DNA of 5,470 bases, taken from assembly GCA_900556935.1 (NCBI GenBank), contig USQL01000132.1, positions 1 through 5,470 of the forward strand, in the 5' to 3' direction. This DNA is from an uncultured Eubacteriales bacterium (GTDB lineage: Bacteria > Bacillota > Clostridia > Oscillospirales > Oscillospiraceae). The notes under the pieces were generated by a model, which saw nothing but the letters and a program-made list of their open reading frames with translations, was not told the origin of the DNA and did no database searches. The translations under genes and the position numbers were made by a program. Shown here piece by piece: positions 1 through 4,532 of the stretch (the first letter of the stretch is position 1; each line of letters begins with the position of its first letter).

Positions 1-825
1 GTTCTCGTTGACCACCGCGCCCTTGGGGTTCATGCAGAAGGTGCGCACCTTGTCCCCGTACTGCCGGGTGCGGTAGACGATCTTGCTTTCATAGAGTTCG
101 TCCGTCAGGTGAGAGAAGACCTCCGCGGGCAGCTCCACCCGGACACCGATGTCCACTCGGTTGGACTTGGTGGGGATGTCCAGCTCCCGGCAGACCTGCT
201 CCATCCACTTGCTGCCGCTGCGACCTACGGAAATGATGCACTTTTCGCAGGTGAAGGTTTCCTTGGCAGTGACCACCTCATAGCCCCCGTCCACGATTTC
301 CACCTTCTCCACCGGGGTGTCGAAGAAGAAATCCACCTTATCCTTCAGGTAGTTATACAGGTTTTCCAGCACCACATAGTTGATGTCCGTGCCCAGATGG
401 CGGACGGAGGCATCCAGCAGATGCAGGTCGTGCTGGATGCAGGCCTTCTTGAACTGGGTTCCGGCGGTGGTGTAGAGCTTGGTGCCCGCACCGCCGTAGC
501 GCATGTTGATTTCGTCCACATAGCGCATCAGCTCCAAGGCCTGACGCTTGCCGATATACTCAAAGAGCGTGCCGCCAAAGTCGTTGGTAATGTTGTATTT
601 TCCGTCGGAGAAGGCACCGGCGCCGCCGAAGCCGCTCATAATGGAGCAGGTTTTGCAGCCGATGCAGGTCTTGACCTTTTCTCCGTCGATGGGGCAGTGA
701 CGGCGGGCAAGGGCATGACCTGCCTCGATGACTGCCACCTTCTTCTCCGGGCACCGCTGGGTCAGCTCATAAGCGGAATAGATGCCGCCGGGGCCGGCAC
801 CGATAATCAGAACGTCGTAATTCAT
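1..825 (-). CDS. COG2509-type FAD-dependent dehydrogenase, N-terminal part (3' end beyond window)
   Basis: The 275 visible residues begin MNYDVLIIGAGPGG, a Rossmann dinucleotide-binding motif (G9, G11, G14). E34, at the end of the second beta strand, is the usual ligand of the FAD adenosine ribose. A cysteine cluster follows (C44, C54, C57, C60; CIGCKTC at 54-60), then GFGGAGAFSDGK at 65-76, which I recognise as a hallmark of the uncharacterised FAD-dependent dehydrogenases of COG2509. IISVGRSG (197-204) fits the second conserved FAD-contact region, and FCMNPKGAVV (263-272) also fits this family. It is probably a cytoplasmic redox flavoprotein; substrate and partner are unknown. The family is usually well over 400 residues, so a large C-terminal part lies left of position 1. 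The ATG at 823-825 is preceded by GGAGGAAA (829-836), which fixes the start. The leader carries a palindromic MITE-like insertion. The family call is firm; the cysteine role (metal site or disulfide) is inference. Confidence 0.88.
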   Translation of the reverse strand, partial: MNYDVLIIGAGPGGIYSAYELTQRCPEKKVAVIEAGHALARRHCPIDGEKVKTCIGCKTCSIMSGFGGAGAFSDGKYNITNDFGGTLFEYIGKRQALELMRYVDEINMRYGGAGTKLYTTAGTQFKKACIQHDLHLLDASVRHLGTDINYVVLENLYNYLKDKVDFFFDTPVEKVEIVDGGYEVVTAKETFTCEKCIISVGRSGSKWMEQVCRELDIPTKSNRVDIGVRVELPAEVFSHLTDELYESKIVYRTRQYGDKVRTFCMNPKGAVVNEN

Positions 826-860
826 GGGTTTCCTCCAAAATATTCTATGCGTTTTTCTAG

Positions 861-1021
861 GGAAGCTCTGATTAAATCGGCAAGAGCTGGCAGCGAGAGA
901 TTTTGTTCTCAGGCAAGGTTTGAAAAACGGTGGAATACTGTATGTATTTCCCGTTTTTCAAACCGCAGTCTGGGAGCAAAAGATCCGCTGTCCAGCCGCC
1001 GACGATTTATTCAGAGTTTCC
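861..1021. mobile_element. MITE-like palindromic element with IS5-type ends, flanked by CTAG
   Basis: The 18-bp ends are inverted repeats: GGAAGCTCTGATTAAATC (861-878) and the complement of 1004-1021, GGAAACTCTGAATAAATC, differ at two positions. CTAG lies immediately outside both ends (857-860 and 1022-1025). Inside, a perfect 14-bp inverted repeat, GGTTTGAAAAACGG (917-930) and its complement (951-964), surrounds a 20-base centre. The segments between these repeats also pair imperfectly, so the whole 161 bp is one long imperfect palindrome. It contains no convincing ORF. Known background: IS5 itself has ends resembling GGAAGGTGCGAATAAG and duplicates a 4-bp CTAR target, so the ends and flanks here suggest a non-autonomous IS5-family derivative. 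Because CTAG is self-complementary, the flanks could equally be part of the inverted repeat. An alternative is a large structured intergenic repeat of non-transposon origin. Confidence 0.72.
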
Positions 1022-1049
1022 CTAGGTTCGCATAATCTCTTACGATATC

Positions 1050-1078
1050 AGTATAGCGTATCTGCCGGGAAATAGCAA
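1050..1078 (-). promoter_or_regulatory. Sigma-A-type promoter of the FAD-dependent dehydrogenase
   Basis: Read on the minus strand there is a -35 TTGCTA (1073-1078), a 17-bp spacer and a -10 TATACT (1050-1055, five of six consensus bases). The start point would be near 1043, so the transcript would run through the whole palindromic element (1021-861) before reaching the start codon at 825. It lies only 4 bp beyond the U-tract of the preceding gene's terminator, which supports an independent transcription unit. Confidence 0.65.
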
Positions 1079-1082
1079 GACG

Positions 1083-1109
1083 AAAAAACGCGCCGTTTCC
1101 CGGCGCGTT
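1083..1109 (-). terminator. Intrinsic terminator of the M20D amidohydrolase
   Basis: A perfect 9-bp GC-rich stem, AACGCGCCG (1087-1095) with CGGCGCGTT (1101-1109), encloses a 5-base loop. On the minus strand it runs straight into TTTTTT (complement of 1083-1088). It begins about 30 bp past the TAA at 1139-1141, where a terminator for that gene is expected. Confidence 0.9.
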
Positions 1110-1138
1110 GGGTTATTGTCTTCTTTCTATGGGCAGTC

Positions 1139-2227
1139 TTATTGAAAGCGTTCCGCCAAAGTTTCGAAGAAGTCAGCTCCGGCCTTCAGAATCTTCTCGT
1201 CAAAGTCGAAGGTGTCCGTATGCAGGGCGGGTACGTCCCCCAGACCCAGGAAGAAGAACATGCCGGGCAGAGTCTTCTGATACCAGGAAAAATCCTCGGC
1301 GGTCATACTGGGGCTCTCCAGCACCCGGAAGGGACATATCTTTCCTACCCGCTCGGCCAGATTCTCCGGGTTCATCACCGCGGGGTAGCCGTCGCTGAAA
1401 TGGATATCCACAGAGCAGCCGTATTTGGCTTCCAATTCCGCCCCAATATCCCGAAGGCCCTGGGCAAGACCCTCAAAAATTTCATCCTGGAAGGCTCGGA
1501 GTGACCCCTCCATCCGGGTATGGGCGGACAGGGCATTGCGCACGGTGCCGCTTTCGAATTTTCCGAATTTCAGCAGATGATAGACCCTGTCCGGCAGCTT
1601 CCGCTCCATTTCCATGGCCTTCCGGTAAAATTCCGTTCCGGCCATCAGGGCATCGATGCCCTCCGCCGCTTTGGCAATGTGGGCGGATTTTCCGTAAATG
1701 TCCACATTTACCTCGCTGGAGCGAGCCATCAGCTCCCGGGGACGGCTGGCAATGACCCCGGCCTCCAGCCCCGGCCACAGATGCAGGCCGAAAATGGCCT
1801 GTACCCGGTATTCCCGGAACACACCGGTCTCGCAGATATCCCGGGCGCCGCCGGTGGTCTCCTCCCCGCTCTGGAACACCAGCAGTACATTGTCGGGCAT
1901 CTCCCGCTTTTCGCTGAGCCGCCGGGCAAGCTCCAACACAATTGCCATATGCCCATCGTGACCGCACGCGTGCATCCGCCCCGGATGCCGGGAGGCGTAA
2001 GCCGCCCCGGTTTTTTCGGAGATGGGCAGGGCGTCGCAGTCCGCCCGGAAGGCGATGGCCTCCGCGTTTCCAAAGTCAAACCAGGCGCACAGGCTCCCCG
2101 GCGCCGGGGAGAACACCCGGCAATTCAATCCCGCCAGGGCATTTCGCAGATAGGCGAAGGTCTCCGGCAAACACCTGTCCAGTTCCGGAATTTCATGCAG
2201 AGCCCGGCGATCCTCACGCAGTTTCAT
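1139..2227 (-). CDS. M20D-family amidohydrolase, probable N-acetyldiaminopimelate deacetylase
   Basis: This 362-residue cytoplasmic metallohydrolase has the M20D landmarks in order: RRALHEIPE (7-15), RADCDALP (61-68), HACGHDGHM (86-94; C88 and H90 are expected metal ligands), GEE at 121-123 (catalytic Glu and metal-ligand positions), GLHLWP (147-152, H149), MTAEDFS (308-314) and LHTDTFDFDE (335-344, H336 the last ligand). Residues of about 170-290 form the smaller lid/dimerisation domain. The length matches family members of about 370-400 residues. M20D enzymes remove acyl groups from amino acids; the specific role is inferred from the divergent dapH neighbour, whose product feeds an acetylated diaminopimelate intermediate needing exactly this deacetylation (B. 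subtilis calls this enzyme DapL, formerly YkuR). The ATG at 2225-2227 follows AAAGGAGG (2236-2243). A general N-acyl-amino-acid or hippurate hydrolase remains possible. The family is certain; the substrate is less so. Confidence 0.88.
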   Translation of the reverse strand: MKLREDRRALHEIPELDRCLPETFAYLRNALAGLNCRVFSPAPGSLCAWFDFGNAEAIAFRADCDALPISEKTGAAYASRHPGRMHACGHDGHMAIVLELARRLSEKREMPDNVLLVFQSGEETTGGARDICETGVFREYRVQAIFGLHLWPGLEAGVIASRPRELMARSSEVNVDIYGKSAHIAKAAEGIDALMAGTEFYRKAMEMERKLPDRVYHLLKFGKFESGTVRNALSAHTRMEGSLRAFQDEIFEGLAQGLRDIGAELEAKYGCSVDIHFSDGYPAVMNPENLAERVGKICPFRVLESPSMTAEDFSWYQKTLPGMFFFLGLGDVPALHTDTFDFDEKILKAGADFFETLAERFQ

Positions 2228-2235
2228 TGGCGCTC

Positions 2236-2279
2236 CCTCCTTTGGAAATCATTATAGGTGACGAACCGGCTCCTGTCAA
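2236..2279 (-). promoter_or_regulatory. Consensus promoter plus RBS of the amidohydrolase gene
   Basis: On the minus strand this is a perfect sigma-A promoter: TTGACA (2274-2279), a 17-bp spacer and TATAAT (2251-2256). The predicted start point, about 2244, abuts the Shine-Dalgarno AAAGGAGG (2236-2243), leaving a leader of only about 17 bases before the ATG. The unit looks constitutive and strong unless a repressor binds the shared divergent region. Confidence 0.85.
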
Positions 2280-2288
2280 TTTTTCTCC

Positions 2289-2317
2289 TTGTTATTTTCG
2301 GTGGGGAATGATAAAAT
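2289..2317 (+). promoter_or_regulatory. Sigma-A-type promoter of dapH
   Basis: TTGTTA (2289-2294) and TAAAAT (2312-2317) are separated by 17 bp, giving a start point near 2324 and a leader of about 20 bases. AAAGGAG (2331-2337) is the ribosome binding site, 7 bases before the ATG at 2345. There is no room for a lysine riboswitch or other leader regulator. Its -35 box lies 9 bp from that of the divergent amidohydrolase promoter. Confidence 0.72.
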
Positions 2318-2344
2318 ACCCCCAAAAGCGAAAGGAGCAAACCT

Positions 2345-3037
2345 ATGAACGCACAGGAAATCATCGAATATATCCGCACCTCGGAGAAAAAGACCCCGGT
2401 GAAGGTCTACGTCTGGGAGAAAACCCCGGTGGCATTCCCCAATTGCCGGGAGTTCCCCGCCGGAGAAGGCTGCAAAATCGTCTTCGGCGACTGGAAGGAC
2501 GTTAAGCCCGTGCTGGAAAATAATGAATTTTCCCACCTGGAAATTGAGAACGACTGCCGCAATTCCGCCATTCCCCTGCTTGACATGAAGGACATTCCCG
2601 CCCGGATTGAGCCCGGCGCCATCATCCGGGAGCAGGTGGAAATCGGCAAGAACGCCGTCATCATGATGGGAGCCGTCATCAACATCGGTGCCATCGTCGG
2701 CGAGGGCACCATGATCGACATGGGCGCCGTCCTGGGCGGCCGGGCCACCGTGGGCAAGAACTGCCATGTGGGTGCCGGAGCGGTGCTTGCCGGGGTGGTA
2801 GAGCCTGCCTCCGCGACCCCCGTCATCGTGGAGGACAATGTACTCATCGGGGCAAACGCCGTGGTCATCGAGGGCTGTCGGATCGGCCATGACGCGGTGG
2901 TGGCCGCGGGAGCCGTGGTGGTTGGGGACGTGGCTCCCAACACCGTGGTAGCCGGCTGCCCCGCCCGGGTCATCAAAATCAAGGACGAAAAGACCGCCGG
3001 AAAAACCGCCCTGGTGGATGCTCTGCGGGCTCTCTGA
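2345..3037 (+). CDS. dapH: Tetrahydrodipicolinate N-acetyltransferase (DapH/DapD acetylase type)
   Basis: The 230-residue protein transfers acetyl from acetyl-CoA to L-2,3,4,5-tetrahydrodipicolinate, giving N-acetyl-2-amino-6-oxopimelate in the acetylase branch of lysine/meso-diaminopimelate synthesis in the cytoplasm. Residues 1-85 are the DapH-type N-terminal domain (MNAQEIIEYIRTSEKKTPVK opening). Residues of about 88-205 are left-handed beta-helix hexapeptide repeats, seen as IEPGAIIR (88-95), VEIGKNAVIMMGAVINIGAI (98-117), VGKNCHVGAGAVLAG (136-150) and VIVEDNVLIGANAVVIEG (160-177). VVAGCPARVIK (201-211) is the typical end of such a helix. Length agrees with B. subtilis DapH (236 residues). 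Homotrimer formation is expected from the fold. The divergent gene probably encodes the matching deacetylase; the intervening aminotransferase step is not in this window. Some databases call the same gene dapD. Confidence in family and substrate is high. Confidence 0.94.
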   Translation: MNAQEIIEYIRTSEKKTPVKVYVWEKTPVAFPNCREFPAGEGCKIVFGDWKDVKPVLENNEFSHLEIENDCRNSAIPLLDMKDIPARIEPGAIIREQVEIGKNAVIMMGAVINIGAIVGEGTMIDMGAVLGGRATVGKNCHVGAGAVLAGVVEPASATPVIVEDNVLIGANAVVIEGCRIGHDAVVAAGAVVVGDVAPNTVVAGCPARVIKIKDEKTAGKTALVDALRAL

Positions 3038-3053
3038 CCCGTCACAAAAAAGC

Positions 3054-3112
3054 ACCTCCGGAATAACATGGAATGAGCGGTGAAGCTCAGAATTTCCAAA
3101 ATATCCGGAGGT
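3054..3112 (+). promoter_or_regulatory. Structured leader that can sequester the RBS of the small Cys/Asn-rich ORF
   Basis: ACCTCCGGA (3054-3062) is perfectly complementary to TCCGGAGGT (3104-3112), which contains the Shine-Dalgarno GGAGG of the ORF starting at 3119. Nested within are TGGAA (3069-3073) with TTCCA (3094-3098) and TGAGC (3074-3078) with GCTCA (3085-3089), closed by a 6-base loop. The result is a plausible three-tier hairpin with the RBS in its basal stem. It is not a plus-strand terminator, as no T-run follows. On the minus strand the basal stem is followed by GCTTTTTTGTG, so it could also stop antisense transcription. The pairing is seen directly; a regulatory role is inference. 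Confidence 0.55.
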
Positions 3113-3118
3113 ATTTCT

Positions 3119-3259
3119 ATGTGCGGTAATAACAACGGTCTGTGCGGCTGCCTGAACAACAACTGGTGGTGGATCGTCATTCTGATCCTCCTGCTGTGCA
3201 ACTGCGGCGGCTGGAACGGCTGCGAGAACAACAATAACGGCTGCGGCTGCGGCTGCTAA
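3119..3259 (+). CDS. 46-residue Cys/Asn/Gly-rich membrane-type micropeptide
   Basis: The ORF begins ATG (3119-3121), 6 bases after GGAGGT (3107-3112), and ends TAA (3257-3259). It has three parts: a Cys/Asn/Gly-rich N-terminus (MCGNNNGLCGC, 1-11), a hydrophobic segment WWWIVILILLL (16-26) and a second Cys/Asn/Gly-rich tail ending GCGCGC. It holds 9 Cys and 12 Asn. The hydrophobic stretch could span or anchor in a membrane, although 11-12 residues is short for a full span. Clostridial genomes contain many tiny proteins of this style, some carrying the uninformative label chorion-class high-cysteine protein, and some small Firmicute membrane peptides are spore-associated; I cannot assign a function. 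It lies 81 bases after dapH with no plus-strand terminator or clear promoter between, so read-through from dapH is likely. The RBS, codon-clean frame, length and following hairpin support a real gene. Metal binding or disulfide cross-linking are only possibilities. Confidence 0.72.
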   Translation: MCGNNNGLCGCLNNNWWWIVILILLLCNCGGWNGCENNNNGCGCGC

Positions 3260-3268
3260 GCAAAGAAC

Positions 3269-3300
3269 GGGCGCCCTTTCCGGGCGCCCATCCATATTTT
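3269..3300 (+). terminator. Probable terminator of the dapH/micropeptide unit
   Basis: An 8-bp all-GC stem, GGGCGCCC (3269-3276) with GGGCGCCC (3282-3289; each arm is self-complementary), has a TTTCC loop, begins 10 bases after the micropeptide stop and is followed by ATCCATATTTT. The U-rich tail is imperfect and delayed. Read on the minus strand the same hairpin is followed by GTTCTTTGC, so it might also catch transcripts from the convergent CoiA-like gene. Confidence 0.65.
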
Positions 3301-3497
3301 AAGAGTCTCGCAGGGGAAAGTCACCCGCAGGCGGCAAAAAAGGTTATAGACTATGTGATTCCATAAATCTGTATCATTCTGTTGAATAAACGGCATATTG
3401 TTCGGCAAACGGACTGCCGTGCGGCGGTAAACTCTGTAGTTTGCAAAGAGAAAGCCGAGAATAGGATTCGGTTGATTTCAACGTGTATTGTTTTTGC
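3301..3497. other. Intergenic stretch with no supported gene, GC transition
   Basis: About 200 bases separate the hairpin at 3269-3289 from the CoiA-like gene's stop. I see no ORF with an RBS, no RNA gene and no strong terminator here. Small palindromes occur, such as GTTGATTTCAAC (3472-3483) and CGGCA/TGCCG (3403-3419), but without a T-run. The sequence passes from GC-rich to AT-rich, so it probably contains the left junction of the low-GC island; no exact duplication marks that junction. Confidence 0.5.
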
Positions 3498-4481
3498 CTA
3501 ATTTTCATCTAAGTTGAAACCAACAGGAATGTAAAATGTGCAACAAGGGCATTGCCAAACGTCACCCTTGTCCTTTTTCTCCCGGACTAACTGCACTTTA
3601 CAAATTGGACAGTCTTGAAACTTTGGAGGGAGGCTGTTGCTGTTGGAAATTCGCTCCTCTTTGGAAATAAGAAAATCTTTTTTTGTTGCAATCCGTTCTC
3701 GCCCGGAACACAGAATATATCCTTCATGGGCATAAGAAAAACAGTATTCGCAACCCGTGCAGTCGTCAACAAAGTTTGCGTAATTTTTTCCCTTCCAGTT
3801 TCGGATTCCAATAGGGCACCCATCGACATGTAGCGCTAATCCGCGCTGCGTTAAGGGCATTTTATCTGAGGCTTTTTCAAATTGCTGATACCATTTTTCA
3901 GACACAGCATTATATTTCCACGATTTTTGAGGGCTGGTTTTGAGCAGAATATCCGACAATTCTTCAACGGAAATATCTCTTTTTTCTTTGCTTAAATCAA
4001 TTTCAATGGTGGAAATCTTTTTCTCCTTCAACTTTTTCAGCTTTTCATCGTCAATGGGATGGGTAACATAGATTTCTATAAAGAAATGTTCATCACCAGA
4101 ATCTACTACGATATCCGGTATGATGTCATCAAAACGGTTTTCAAGTTTGACATAATCGATGTCAATTTCCTTTTCCGGATATAGAAGTTCCTTTGGCTTG
4201 CCGGACTGCGGGAATTCGACATAGACGGGAGGAATGACCATTTTCTTTGCGCGCGAAAGAATGTCCTTTGCTGCCAGGTGCAGGGAAGACTCATATCCAT
4301 ATTCGCAGTCCTCATTTGAACGGTGCGCAAAGTGATGCATACGCTTCTGCCCTTTGCGCGCTATAAGTTCGTCACCGCACGCAGGACAAACACACCCGCA
4401 TTTCTTTCCGCTTGGTACATCAGCAATACTTACGATATTGCCATCTTTTAATGCATATATCAATTTCGAGTGTGTTGTCAC
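3498..4481 (-). CDS. CoiA-like protein: Zn-finger plus predicted nuclease domain, with extra C-terminal Cys clusters
   Basis: The 327-residue product starts with a zinc-finger-like module: CPACGDELIARKG (32-44) followed by HHFAH (49-53), the signature of the competence CoiA-like family (COG4469). The predicted nuclease part follows: ESSLHLAAKDIL (64-75; E64, H68, K72), PDIVVD (122-127; D123) and FFIEIYVTHPID (133-144; E136), matching the restriction-endonuclease-like core proposed for CoiA. The residue two after E136 is Tyr where related proteins often have Lys or Gln, so catalysis is uncertain. A C-terminal part adds CPIG (222-225), CTGCEYC (241-247), CPIC (291-294) and CPCC (311-314), which look like one or two further zinc ribbons. 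It starts with GTG (4479-4481) after AGGAAGGA (4493-4500). The gene is AT-rich beside GC-rich neighbours: 21 of 60 bases are G/C at 4021-4080 against 43 of 60 at 2701-2760. No competence genes are nearby. A role in DNA processing, competence or defence is inference. Confidence 0.82.
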   Translation of the reverse strand: MTTHSKLIYALKDGNIVSIADVPSGKKCGCVCPACGDELIARKGQKRMHHFAHRSNEDCEYGYESSLHLAAKDILSRAKKMVIPPVYVEFPQSGKPKELLYPEKEIDIDYVKLENRFDDIIPDIVVDSGDEHFFIEIYVTHPIDDEKLKKLKEKKISTIEIDLSKEKRDISVEELSDILLKTSPQKSWKYNAVSEKWYQQFEKASDKMPLTQRGLALHVDGCPIGIRNWKGKNYANFVDDCTGCEYCFSYAHEGYILCSGRERIATKKDFLISKEERISNSNSLPPKFQDCPICKVQLVREKKDKGDVWQCPCCTFYIPVGFNLDEN

Positions 4482-4492
4482 TGTACTATCAT

Positions 4493-4500
4493 TCCTTCCT
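4493..4500 (-). promoter_or_regulatory. RBS deciding the GTG start of the CoiA-like gene
   Basis: AGGAAGGA on the minus strand sits 11 bases before GTG at 4481-4479, slightly longer than usual. The nearer ATG (4492-4490) is in another frame and meets TGA after four codons, that TGA overlapping the GTG as GTGA. GTG is therefore the only sensible start for the frame. Confidence 0.6.
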
Positions 4501-4504
4501 AAAA

Positions 4505-4532
4505 AATATATCTTGTTCTGTTAAAGCGTCAG
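4505..4532 (-). promoter_or_regulatory. Possible promoter of the CoiA-like gene
   Basis: Read on the minus strand, CTGACG (4527-4532) and TATATT (4505-4510) are 16 bp apart. The -35 box overlaps the TGA of the upstream acetyltransferase gene. Matches are moderate and the region is AT-rich, so chance is possible; read-through from the acetyltransferase gene is the alternative, since no terminator lies between the two. Confidence 0.35.

Noticed and set aside
917..964. TTGAAA boxes in both arms of the palindrome as possible internal promoters
   Set aside because: Neither strand has an acceptable -10 box at 16-18 bp; the boxes occur twice only because the sequence is an inverted repeat.
109..1035. 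308-codon plus-strand ORF opposite the FAD-dependent dehydrogenase
   Set aside because: It is antisense to a clearly recognisable flavoprotein, runs on through the palindromic element, and its translation resembles no family.
1520..2257. Long plus-strand ORF opposite the amidohydrolase (and other overlapping frames there)
   Set aside because: High-GC shadow of a gene with complete M20D motifs; no RBS and no domain.
2228..2344. Lysine riboswitch upstream of dapH
   Set aside because: The leader is only about 20 bases, far too short for the aptamer, and no such structure is visible.
2276..3295. 339-codon minus-strand ORF antisense to dapH and the micropeptide
   Set aside because: Its composition is the mirror of hexapeptide-repeat codons; it crosses two plus-strand genes and a terminator and has no recognisable motif.
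3304..3390. Short plus-strand reading containing SPAGGKKGYRLCDSINLYHSVE before a stop, a possible gene remnant
   Set aside because: No start codon or RBS, only some 28 codons, and I cannot tie it to any family with confidence.
3380..3394. CTGTTGAATAAAC, resembling an IS903-type terminal repeat
   Set aside because: No inverted partner is found near the other edge of the low-GC island, so a chance match is more likely.
3371..4493. TATCATTC at about 3372 and about 4487 as a possible direct repeat flanking the island
   Set aside because: Eight AT-rich bases over more than 1 kb are expected by chance, and neither position matches the composition border exactly.
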